From the NCBI GenBank assembly GCA_049282265.1, contig JBAPTR010000001.1:1-20756 (forward strand): a stretch of 20,756 nt of DNA. Direction: 5' to 3'. The first letter of the stretch is position 1. Every line of letters begins with the position of its first letter. The notes beneath the pieces are model-generated. The model searched no databases. It was not told the DNA's origin and saw only the letters and a list, made by a program, of their open reading frames with translations. Below are positions 1-6,565 of this stretch, piece by piece. Source of the DNA: CAYUCJ01 sp049282265 (lineage in GTDB: Bacteria > Desulfobacterota > DSM-4660 > Desulfatiglandales > Desulfatiglandaceae). A program made the position numbers and the translations under genes.

Positions 1-232
1 GAAGTCGTCTCATTCACCGGAGATCAGGAGGAGAGCCTGAGGGTCTTTTTCGGACGCTTTCTCATAGTGCACTTGGCACAGGGTTCCAACATGGACGGCT
101 ATTTGGGGTTTACGCCTCCAGAAGCCCCGGCGCTCTCTAATCGCTACCCTTAAACCCCAAATGGGCGTTCATCCCCTCCGGAGTGTTTAGAAAGGGTCTG
201 AAAAAGAGTGTCAGGCTCTCCTCCACTTCGTT
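1..232 (+). repeat. Foldback (long inverted) repeat, copy 1
   Basis: This is an imperfect palindrome of about 230 bp whose left edge is cut by the window start. The arms are roughly 1-112 and 151-232. Bases 101-112 (ATTTGGGGTTTA) pair perfectly with 151-162 around a 38-nt loop. Bases 27-40 (GGAGGAGAGCCTGA) pair perfectly with 211-224, and 43-62 pair with 189-208 at about 17 of 20 positions. The right edge is ACTTCGTT at 225-232, complementary to the AACGAAGT that begins the other copies. A near full-length relative lies at 3377-3610 and a half copy at 6388-6506. It carries no transposase and no credible gene, so it is either a MITE-like foldback element or a structured RNA. Confidence 0.85.
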
Positions 233-473
233 GCTCATAGACTGCTGCTTGCGGCATAAACCAGCTTTTTACGATTCCATCAAAATTAAGGAAAAGCGCC
301 AAACGACTTGACTTGGAAATGCCGCTGTATGAATATGTTTAATATGCCTGCGGTTGAAGACGCACACGCTCATCAATGCACCGCCTGGACGTAACGATGA
401 GCCCGCAGTTTCACAGTCAAACCATCTTGGCAGGAGAGGAACTCGCCCGTTTAGCGATTGAGGCAAAAGTGAT
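233..473. other. Intergenic region upstream of the methyltransferase gene
   Basis: I see no credible gene here. TTGACT at 308-313 could be a -35 element, but the -10 at a usual distance (GAATAT, 331-336) is poor, so no promoter is claimed. Two short open frames cover parts of this stretch but look like no known family and lack good ribosome binding sites. Confidence 0.4.
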
Positions 474-1037
474 ATGGTTAACCCTGGAAAGAATCGTGTG
501 TGCCCTGTTGAAAGGGCAGGCAGTCTCGATAACAGGATTCGAAGGTGGATACAAAATCCCCTGAAAATACTGGAGCCCTACATTGAAGAAAGGATGACGG
601 TTCTGGATGTGGGTTGTGGCCCGGGTTTTTTCGCTGTTGATATGGCTCACATGGTTGGGAAATCCGGCCGCGTTATTGCTGCTGATTTGCAGGAAGGCAT
701 GCTTCAAAAACTGAGAGACAAGATTCAAGGAACAGAACTTGAGGGACGTGTTACACTGCATAAAAGCGAAGCAAACAGAATAGGTGTGTCAGAACCTGTT
801 GATTTTGTGCTGTTGTTCTACATGGTTCACGAAGTTCCGAATATCGAAGAACTTTTCAGTGAGGTTGTAACCTTAATGAAACCGAACGGGAAAGTCCTCG
901 TGGTCGAACCACCCTTTCATGTCTCAAAAAAGGCGTTTGAAGATATGGTTCAAAAAGCCCGCAAAGCAGGTCTCCAAGCTGTTGAAGGACCGAGGGTCCT
1001 TTTAAGCAAGACGGTGATTCTGAAAAAGGGGAAATAA
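474..1037 (+). CDS. Class I SAM-dependent methyltransferase
   Basis: The 187-residue product is a Rossmann-fold methyltransferase of the Methyltransf_11/31 type. Motif I is VLDVGCGPGFFA at about residues 43-54, an acidic residue closes strand 2 (AADL, about 69-72), and VDFVLLFYMVHEV matches the motif II region. The N-terminus contains CPVERAGSLDNRIRRW, a conserved lead-in that I recall from a group of uncharacterised bacterial homologues, so the ATG at 474 or very close to it is probably correct. A weak GAGG lies about 11 nt upstream. No membrane segment is visible, so it should be cytosolic. The next gene, a cupin, starts 4 bp after its stop, so the two are probably cotranscribed. The substrate cannot be told from sequence. 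Confidence 0.85.
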   Translation: MVNPGKNRVCPVERAGSLDNRIRRWIQNPLKILEPYIEERMTVLDVGCGPGFFAVDMAHMVGKSGRVIAADLQEGMLQKLRDKIQGTELEGRVTLHKSEANRIGVSEPVDFVLLFYMVHEVPNIEELFSEVVTLMKPNGKVLVVEPPFHVSKKAFEDMVQKARKAGLQAVEGPRVLLSKTVILKKGK

Positions 1038-1041
1038 CAAA

Positions 1042-1413
1042 ATGATGCCGCCGTCCAAGATCAATTTCGCCCAAAAGTTTTCGAGACTCCCTGACAAAGA
1101 TTATTGCATGCGAATTATCGCCAAGATGAACGATTACGAATTCAAGGTTGTCAGATTTAAAGGGGAGTTTGTCTGGCATAGCCATTCGGATACAGATGAG
1201 ACCTTCATCATTCTCAATGGCGTGATGATGATGCATTTCAGGGATGAGGTGGTTGAATTGAATGCCGGAGAGATGATTGTCATCCCAAAGGGAGTAGAAC
1301 ACAAACCGGCATCTCAGGAAGGATATGAAGCGCTTCTCATCGAGCCGGAAGGCGTTCCAAATACCGGAGATTCGGAAAGTGATATGAACATCAGTCAGGT
1401 AGAATGGATTTAG
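1042..1413 (+). CDS. Small single-domain cupin protein
   Basis: This 123-residue protein is essentially one cupin beta-barrel. Cupin motif 1 is seen as FVWHSHSDTDETFIILNG, with likely metal ligands H46, H48 and E53. Motif 2 is GEMIVIPKGVEHKP, with H87. The family binds a divalent metal and includes small enzymes and sensors of many kinds, so no reaction can be assigned. It begins with two consecutive ATG codons (1042 and 1045), and its ribosome binding site would lie inside the end of the preceding methyltransferase gene. The 4-bp spacing suggests translational coupling and a shared role, perhaps modification and binding of one small metabolite. That last point is inference. Confidence 0.85.
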   Translation: MMPPSKINFAQKFSRLPDKDYCMRIIAKMNDYEFKVVRFKGEFVWHSHSDTDETFIILNGVMMMHFRDEVVELNAGEMIVIPKGVEHKPASQEGYEALLIEPEGVPNTGDSESDMNISQVEWI

Positions 1414-1607
1414 CCCGGATTTTTCATCCCGCGATGCGCTGGACTCCCATGGCGAATTTGTCCGTATCTGCTGCGTTGCATTTGAAAAATGGTCCCGACG
1501 TACTAAAAATACACCTGCGGTCGTTTTCCTTTGTGTGCCTTATGTTCCCGGGCCGCTGACATTCACTTTTCTTTGCCAAGCCCTTGGGGAATGCGGATAC
1601 ATCTCAT
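1414..1607. repeat. Convergent intergenic region with a REP-like segment
   Basis: The region lies between the convergent cupin and dnaX genes. Bases about 1416-1545 have the look of a dispersed extragenic repeat that I recall from other deltaproteobacterial genomes: a CTGCTGCGTTGC block, a GTACTAAAAATACACC centre and a degenerate inverted TGTGCCTT block. Pairing of the two halves is imperfect, and there is no second copy in this window. No clear rho-independent terminator was found. Confidence 0.4.
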
Positions 1608-3266
1608 TCAGCTTGACTCCGGTTTGTCAGGAGAGCTTTCCGGGGCGACCTCCCCTTTGAAAACGTCGATAATGTCCTGAACTGAGGGTGGCAAATGCCC
1701 ACGGGGGTCTTTTTCAGCCTTTTCAGTGGCCGCTGCCGGGGCTGGAGCCTTTCCAATAGGGGGAGATTTACTGGCCCCCACGAGTTTTATATGGAGGTCC
1801 CGTCCGAAAAAGTCCCTGCAATAGCCCCTCAACTGCTCGAGATTCTCGGGGTCGTCAAAGTAGGCCCCGGAAAACGATCTGGACCCTTTCATCAATTCCA
1901 AGGTATCACCCGTCAATTGCAGACACTCCCATTCCTTCATGACCCTGGACATACCCCTGCTTTTGGAGGCCAGGAAGGATACAAAACGTTCCCATTCGCC
2001 GGGATCCTCTGCATCATGTGCGGTCCGGGGCGGTTCTTCGCCCCTTTCCTCGTCATCCCAGCTTGCAGCGGGTTCTGAAACCGTATGGACTCCTGCCGAG
2101 GGAGCCTGGGAAGGGGTTTGACCTAAACGGTTTTCCAGGGCCGCCACCTTCTTAAGGAGTTCGTCGAATGAGAGGAAATCCCCCACACGGCACAATTGAA
2201 GCAAGGTGGTTTCCAGCAGGATCCGGGGGTGGGTCGTATATCGCAGGCCTTCTTCATGTTGGATGAGAACATTCAACATGATCTGCAGCCTCTCATGTCC
2301 AGCCTTTTCCGCCTGCTTCCCGGCCCTTTCCCGGTCAGTTTCGGACATGTCCAGGAGGAGACCCTCGTGGGTGATCAGGCTGATGAGCAGGTCTCTGAAG
2401 TGCTGCATCAGGGTGCGATAAAAGGCCTTGATGTCGTAGCCATAATTGTAGATCTGTTCCACTATCTCCAGACATTTTTTTTGATCACCTTCAATGATGG
2501 ACCGGGATGTCTCAAAAAGGATGTTTTGATCCACGATCCCCAGGATGTCAATCACCTGATTGTCTTCCACTTCCTTGCCGGAAAAGGAAGTCACCTGGTC
2601 AAGAAGGCTTTCTGCGTCTCTCATGCCTCCTTCGGCCTCTCGTGCAATGAGGGCGAGTCCCGTTTTGCTGATATGAATATCTTCCTGGGCCGTAATGTTC
2701 AAGAGGTGCTGAACGATCTGGGCGACGGGGATTCGTTTGAAGTCAAATCGCTGGCACCGCGAAAGGATCGTAATCGGCACCTTGTGGGCCTCGGTGGTGG
2801 CGAAGATGAACTTGACATGGGGAGGCGGTTCTTCAAGGGTCTTGAGCAGGGCGTTGAAGGCGGGCAAGGTCAACATGTGCACTTCATCGATGATGTAGAC
2901 CCGATACCTGCTCGAAGAAGGCATATAGTTGATGTTTTCACGAAGCTCCCTGATTTCGTCAATGCCCCTGTTGGAAGCGCCGTCGATTTCCTGTACATCC
3001 ACGGATGAACCGACGGTAATATCCTTACACGACTGGCAGCCATTGCACGGGTTGCCCGGATCGCCTGCTTCACAGTTGATGGCCTTGGCCAGGATTCGTG
3101 CCACGGAGGTCTTGCCCACCCCTCTTGGACCGGCAAACAGGTAGGCATGGGCGAGCCTTTCGGTCTTGATGGCATTGACCAGCGTCTGGGTGACATGTTC
3201 CTGGCCAATAACATCCTCAAACCGTTGGGGACGCCACTTTCTCGCTAATACCTCGTAATAGGTCAT
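1608..3266 (-). CDS. dnaX: DNA polymerase III subunit gamma/tau
   Basis: DnaX is the ATPase core of the clamp loader, which places the beta sliding clamp on primed DNA. The 552-residue product begins with the family signature YYEVLARKWRPQRFEDVIGQ. It has Walker A GPRGVGKT (46-53), four zinc-binding cysteines (C65, C74, C77, C80), Walker B with IIDEVH (125-130), the ATTEAHKVP sensor 1 region and the ILSRCQRF arginine-finger motif (R170). Domain III covers about 245-370. After residue 380 comes a low-complexity linker and a tau-like C-terminal domain, so this is a full-length tau-type protein. The ybaB and recR genes that often follow dnaX are absent. An A8 run at codons 262-264 lies too early to yield a normal gamma form. 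Confidence 0.97.
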   Translation of the reverse strand: MTYYEVLARKWRPQRFEDVIGQEHVTQTLVNAIKTERLAHAYLFAGPRGVGKTSVARILAKAINCEAGDPGNPCNGCQSCKDITVGSSVDVQEIDGASNRGIDEIRELRENINYMPSSSRYRVYIIDEVHMLTLPAFNALLKTLEEPPPHVKFIFATTEAHKVPITILSRCQRFDFKRIPVAQIVQHLLNITAQEDIHISKTGLALIAREAEGGMRDAESLLDQVTSFSGKEVEDNQVIDILGIVDQNILFETSRSIIEGDQKKCLEIVEQIYNYGYDIKAFYRTLMQHFRDLLISLITHEGLLLDMSETDRERAGKQAEKAGHERLQIMLNVLIQHEEGLRYTTHPRILLETTLLQLCRVGDFLSFDELLKKVAALENRLGQTPSQAPSAGVHTVSEPAASWDDEERGEEPPRTAHDAEDPGEWERFVSFLASKSRGMSRVMKEWECLQLTGDTLELMKGSRSFSGAYFDDPENLEQLRGYCRDFFGRDLHIKLVGASKSPPIGKAPAPAAATEKAEKDPRGHLPPSVQDIIDVFKGEVAPESSPDKPESS

Positions 3267-3376
3267 ATGTGCTTGTTATTCAAGAAGGTTATATGAATTA
3301 TTGATGGCTTCTCGGGTAGTCATCAAGCGTTGATGGACCCGTAAAAAGTCCGTCCATGGGCATGATGACGACTTCC

Positions 3377-3610
3377 AACGAAGTCGTTTCATTCCCCAGA
3401 GCTCAGGAGGAGAACCTGAGGGTCTTTTTCGGATGCTTTCTCATAGTGCACTTGGCACCAGACGCCGACATGGACGGCTATTTGAGGTTTACGCCTCCTA
3501 AGCCTTGCGCGCTTCTATGATGCAGCGCTAAACCCCAAATCGGCGTCCATCCCCTCCGGAGTGTTTAGAAAGCATTTGAAAAAGATTGGCAGGTTCGGTT
3601 CCTCTTCGTT
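3377..3610 (+). repeat. Foldback (long inverted) repeat, copy 2
   Basis: The element runs from AACGAAGT (3377-3384) to CTTCGTT (3604-3610) and is the most complete copy in the window. It aligns along its length with copy 1. Its arms pair through GGATGCTTTCT with AGAAAGCATT, and through ATGGACGGC with CGTCCAT near the apex. Several base changes relative to copy 1 are matched by changes in the opposite arm. It sits between the dnaX start and the 3' end of the tRNA-Ser(GGA) gene, about 45 bp beyond the tRNA. The rest of the 3267-3654 gap holds no gene. Confidence 0.85.
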
Positions 3611-3654
3611 GCTCATAGGCTTATTACGAAGTCATCAAATTGCGTTTAAGAGGA

Positions 3655-3748
3655 TGGCGGAGAGAGAGGGATTCGAACCCTCGGTACCACTTTTGGTGGT
3701 ACACGCGATTTCCAGTCGCGCTCCTTCGGCCAGCTCGGACATCTCTCC
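3655..3748 (-). tRNA. tRNA-Ser (anticodon GGA)
   Basis: The gene folds as a class II tRNA on the minus strand. The acceptor stem GGAGAGA pairs with TCTCTCC, followed by G and an encoded CCA. The anticodon stem CGCGA/TCGCG encloses the loop CTGGAAA with anticodon GGA. The long variable arm GTACCAC/GTGGTAC is typical of serine tRNAs, and the T arm contains GGTTCGAATCC. It reads UCC and UCU codons. Confidence 0.97.
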
Positions 3749-3836
3749 GCGATAACCTGGCCATCCTCGACAGGATGAACGGGCAACACAAGATAGTTTC
3801 TATCCTGATGTCTTGTCAAACCATTTTCGTTTGTTT

Positions 3837-3932
3837 TGGCGGAGAGGGTGGGATTCGAACCCACGTGCCCCGCTATTCACGGGACAAGTCGATTTCGAGT
3901 CGACCCCGTTACGACCACTTCGGTACCTCTCC
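3837..3932 (-). tRNA. tRNA-Ser (anticodon CGA)
   Basis: This is a second class II tRNA on the minus strand, 88 bp upstream of the first. The acceptor stem GGAGAGG pairs with CCTCTCC, followed by G and an encoded CCA. The anticodon stem GTCGA/TCGAC encloses the loop CTCGAAA with anticodon CGA. A long variable arm (CCCG/CGGG) and a GGTTCGAATCC T loop are present. It reads UCG. Confidence 0.97.
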
Positions 3933-3951
3933 ACGAAAACACGGATCTCCC

Positions 3952-4407
3952 CTATCGTCGTATCTTGAAAAAGTCCTGTATCAGATTTCTACACTCATCT
4001 TCCATTACACCGGAAGTGACCTTGATCCTGTGGTTAAGCCTTCCATCTCCAGCGATATCATAGAGTGAACCTGCGGCCCCCCCCTTTGGATCGGGTGCGC
4101 CGAAGACCAGATGCCCTACGCGTGCATTCATAATGGCTCCCATGCACATGAGGCAGGGCTCAATGGTGACCACGAGAATGGTTCCCGGCATGCGGTAGTT
4201 GTGGCAAACCCGGGAACCCTCCCTGAGGGCAAGGATTTCAGCATGGGCCGTGGGATCATTGAGCCTAATGGGTTGGTTGTAGGCCTTCGCCACAATCCCG
4301 CCGTCTAACCGGGCAAGGACCGCACCAACGGGCACTTCTCCGCATCTGAAACCCTCACCGGCTTCTTGCAGGGCCTGCTTCATCAACTGGTCAAGATCAG
4401 GCTGCAT
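3952..4407 (-). CDS. tadA: tRNA-specific adenosine deaminase
   Basis: TadA deaminates the wobble adenosine (A34) of tRNA-Arg(ACG) to inosine, letting one tRNA read CGU, CGC and CGA. The 151-residue product has the zinc-dependent cytidine-deaminase-like core: H55-A56-E57, giving one zinc ligand and the proton-shuttling glutamate, and PCLMC at 84-88, giving the two cysteine ligands. The NDPTAHAEI context and the GGAAGSLYDI segment are characteristic of TadA rather than of guanine or cytosine deaminases. The length is normal. It lies 19 bp upstream of the tRNA-Ser(CGA) gene on the same strand, so this is a small translation cluster next to dnaX. No strong Shine-Dalgarno sequence precedes the ATG at 4407. 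Confidence 0.95.
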   Translation of the reverse strand: MQPDLDQLMKQALQEAGEGFRCGEVPVGAVLARLDGGIVAKAYNQPIRLNDPTAHAEILALREGSRVCHNYRMPGTILVVTIEPCLMCMGAIMNARVGHLVFGAPDPKGGAAGSLYDIAGDGRLNHRIKVTSGVMEDECRNLIQDFFKIRR

Positions 4408-4529
4408 CAGAAGGAATATTATTGCATGTTCGGGGCTAATCCGTCAACCGGATACTTTCCGCCCTGAACCGACATCAAGGCATTATCTGCCTCACTTAAA
4501 TGAGAAGGTGGCTTTGGGCTTGTATCGGA

Positions 4530-5540
4530 TCAGTCCCAGACACCCGGGATGGTTTCCCCGCAATGGGGACACTGGTGGTTCAGGATGCTGTTTTCTTGCA
4601 CCTGGAAACCGAATCGGTCGATGAGCGTTTTTCCACAACCGTGGCAGAATGTTTTTTCACCTTTGTCTCCGGGGATATTGCCGGGATAAACGTATTTCAA
4701 CCCGGCTTCGTAACCCACGTCGCATGCCCTGTGAATGGTTTCAGCAGGGGTAGCCGGCAGATTCAGAAGACGATAGGTGGGATGAAACCGGCTGATGTGC
4801 CAGGGGATATCCGGATTGAGATCGGCAAGAAAGCGGGCAAGGGACTTCAGTTCATGGACAGAGTCATTCAGACCGGGAATGATCAGAGTGGTTACTTCAA
4901 GCCATACCCCCATTTCTACCAGGGTGGCGAGATTCCTGAGCACCGGACCCAGTTTCGCCCCGCACTGCTCCCTGTAGAATCGGTCGTTGAATGACTTGAG
5001 ATCAATGTTGGCGCCATGAAGGTCGGGGTGGATTTCTTTGAGGCAGTCCTCACTCATATAGCCGTTGGAAACGAAGATATTCTTCAGGCCTGCATTGGCG
5101 GCCGATCTCGCAGTATCCAGGGCAAGCTCGAAGAAAATGGTGGGCTCGGTGTAGGTATAGGATATGGTGGCCGCGCTTGCACTCACGGCCTTCTGCACGA
5201 TCTCTCGAGGTGTCATTTTATCGCCATAGATGCGATGATGATCCGACGGCATCTGGGATATGTCGGCGTTTTGACAGAAAAGACACCTGAAGTTGCACCC
5301 CACCGTGGCAATGGAATAGGACCGGGTCCCGGGAAGGAAGTGAAACAGGGGTTTCTTTTCTATAGGATCGGTGTGGGCTGCAATGACCTTGTCGTAAACG
5401 AGGGTGAAGAGGCTTCCCGATTGGTTTTCCCTGACGCCACAGATGCCTCTTGCCCCCTCTTTGATCAGACATTGATGATTACAAAGGAAACAGCGAACCC
5501 GATCTTGATCCAGTTTCTCATAAAGATAGCCCTCTTTCAT
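4530..5540 (-). CDS. amrS: AmmeMemoRadiSam system radical SAM enzyme
   Basis: The 336-residue protein is a radical SAM enzyme of the AmrS family. The cluster motif is CNFRCLFC, with C82, C86 and C89 binding the 4Fe-4S cluster. The family-typical YTYTEPTIFFE and NGYMSEDCLKEI segments follow. The N-terminus has a cysteine set (C17, C20, C24, C34), and the C-terminus ends in a zinc-ribbon pattern, CHGC...CPHC, at about 297-325. AmrS proteins are named for co-occurrence with Memo and AMMECR1 proteins; the physiological reaction is not firmly known. Neither partner is in this window. GGAGG lies about 7-10 nt upstream of the ATG at 5540. That ATG sits inside the end of the methyltransferase gene (23-nt overlap), so translation is probably coupled. 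Confidence 0.9.
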   Translation of the reverse strand: MKEGYLYEKLDQDRVRCFLCNHQCLIKEGARGICGVRENQSGSLFTLVYDKVIAAHTDPIEKKPLFHFLPGTRSYSIATVGCNFRCLFCQNADISQMPSDHHRIYGDKMTPREIVQKAVSASAATISYTYTEPTIFFELALDTARSAANAGLKNIFVSNGYMSEDCLKEIHPDLHGANIDLKSFNDRFYREQCGAKLGPVLRNLATLVEMGVWLEVTTLIIPGLNDSVHELKSLARFLADLNPDIPWHISRFHPTYRLLNLPATPAETIHRACDVGYEAGLKYVYPGNIPGDKGEKTFCHGCGKTLIDRFGFQVQENSILNHQCPHCGETIPGVWD

Positions 5541-6330
5541 GCTGGTTCCCTCCGTTAACGTGTTTAAGATCTTGAAGGGCTTTGGCGCCGATCACCCCAC
5601 GGTTCGCCCCCTTCAGTCGCATTTTGAGAGGCAGATTCTGGGTCTTTGTCGTATAGGTTAGGGTCGCTGAGAAGCAAAGGCAGGACGCGAAAGGAAGACG
5701 CTTGTCTATCCAGGATCCGGTGTTATCGTGGCCCGGGGCGGGCGGTTTTGAAAAAAAGGGAGGGACACACTGCCAGGAAAGCGGAACCGGGCCGTAGGCC
5801 ATTTTTAGGACGGACTTGATTTGCCAGAGGTTGAAAAAATGGGCATGGCGAAAGAGGGGATTGCCAAAGTACCCCTTGAATTTCCTCAAGATACCATCGC
5901 AGGATAAAGTGTTCATGATACCCACAAATACCTTTTTCCTGGCAACCCTTCCGGCCTCTCTCAGGGCCGGGAGGGGGTCGTCGAGAAACTCAAGGGTATG
6001 AATGAGTAAGGCGAAGTCAACTGCGTTGTCTTCAAATGGAAGGTCCTCCGCCCTTCCTATTTTGAGCGTACATCGCCCGCCCAGCCGTTCCCTGGCCCTG
6101 CGGATCATACTGGAAGATGCGTCCAGGCCGGTGATGTCGAGGCCGAGTCTGTTCAGAGCAAGCAGGTGATTGCCGGAACCACAACCGATGTCAAGGGCTC
6201 GATCACCCGGACAGGGATCGAGAAAAGAGCAAAATACGGCTTCCAGGGTACGGTCAAAGGATTGGCCCTGTCGGGACTTGTACCAGGCGTCATAGGCCCT
6301 GGCACTATTTCTGTTAAAGATGAGTGCCAT
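5518..6330 (-). CDS. Class I SAM-dependent methyltransferase
   Basis: The 270-residue product has a Methyltransf_11 domain over about residues 40-145. Motif I is ALDIGCGSGNH (45-55), the strand-2 acidic residue is D70, and AEDLPFEDNAVDFALLIHTLEF covers motifs II and III. The C-terminal 110 residues hold a conserved-looking TYTTKTQNLPLKMRLK segment that I associate with bacterial homologues but cannot link to a substrate. Its last 23 nt overlap amrS, which implies a two-gene operon and perhaps a joint radical-SAM and methyl-transfer pathway. The ATG at 6330 has no strong ribosome binding site and follows closely on a degraded foldback repeat, so the upstream control region may have been remodelled by the repeat. 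Confidence 0.85.
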   Translation of the reverse strand: MALIFNRNSARAYDAWYKSRQGQSFDRTLEAVFCSFLDPCPGDRALDIGCGSGNHLLALNRLGLDITGLDASSSMIRRARERLGGRCTLKIGRAEDLPFEDNAVDFALLIHTLEFLDDPLPALREAGRVARKKVFVGIMNTLSCDGILRKFKGYFGNPLFRHAHFFNLWQIKSVLKMAYGPVPLSWQCVPPFFSKPPAPGHDNTGSWIDKRLPFASCLCFSATLTYTTKTQNLPLKMRLKGANRGVIGAKALQDLKHVNGGNQHERGLSL

Positions 6331-6387
6331 TAGAAAACAAGTTGATACACCCCTCTGGGGTTTTGGGGATACTCATAAGAGATCACT

Positions 6388-6506
6388 AAGGCTTGGGTGG
6401 CATAAAGCCCGAATAGCCGTCCATGTCGGTGCACTATGAGAAAGCGTCCAAAAAAGACCCTCAGGTCGTGCTCCTGAGTTCCGGTGAATAAGACGATGAC
6501 TTCGTT
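6388..6506 (-). repeat. Foldback repeat, half copy (copy 3)
   Basis: Read on the minus strand, this segment begins with AACGAAGT (6506-6499) and follows the left arm of copies 1 and 2 through CTGAGGGTCTTTTTTGG, CGCTTTCTCATAGTGCAC, and CATGGACGGCTATT to about AAGCCTT. A block of about a dozen bases (the TTGGCACCAGACG region of copy 2) is deleted. The matching right arm is missing or degraded; only a weak AAACCCC-like trace remains between 6330 and 6387. A 62-codon open frame across it is the repeat itself, not a gene. Confidence 0.8.
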
Positions 6507-6565
6507 AGATGTCTTCATCGTGCGTTGTAGGGCACTGCAGCAGGATCATGCTCGGCGGCCGGTCG

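Noticed and set aside
2470..2485. A8 run in dnaX as a programmed frameshift site giving a gamma form
   Set aside because: The run does fit A AAA AAA in the reading frame, but it lies at codons 262-264, early in domain III. A shift there would truncate the protein well before the end of the ATPase core, unlike the known sites after domain III.
2196..3008. 270-codon plus-strand frame
   Set aside because: It is antisense to dnaX, whose motifs are intact across the same bases.
3267..3654. SRP RNA gene near dnaX and tRNA-Ser
   Set aside because: This is a common location for ffs, but the conserved GGAAGC/AGCAG apical motif is absent. The region is the foldback repeat.
6330..6518. 62-codon minus-strand frame as a gene
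   Set aside because: It translates the half copy of the foldback repeat. Differences between repeat copies in the equivalent frame are mostly nonsynonymous, so there is no sign of coding selection.
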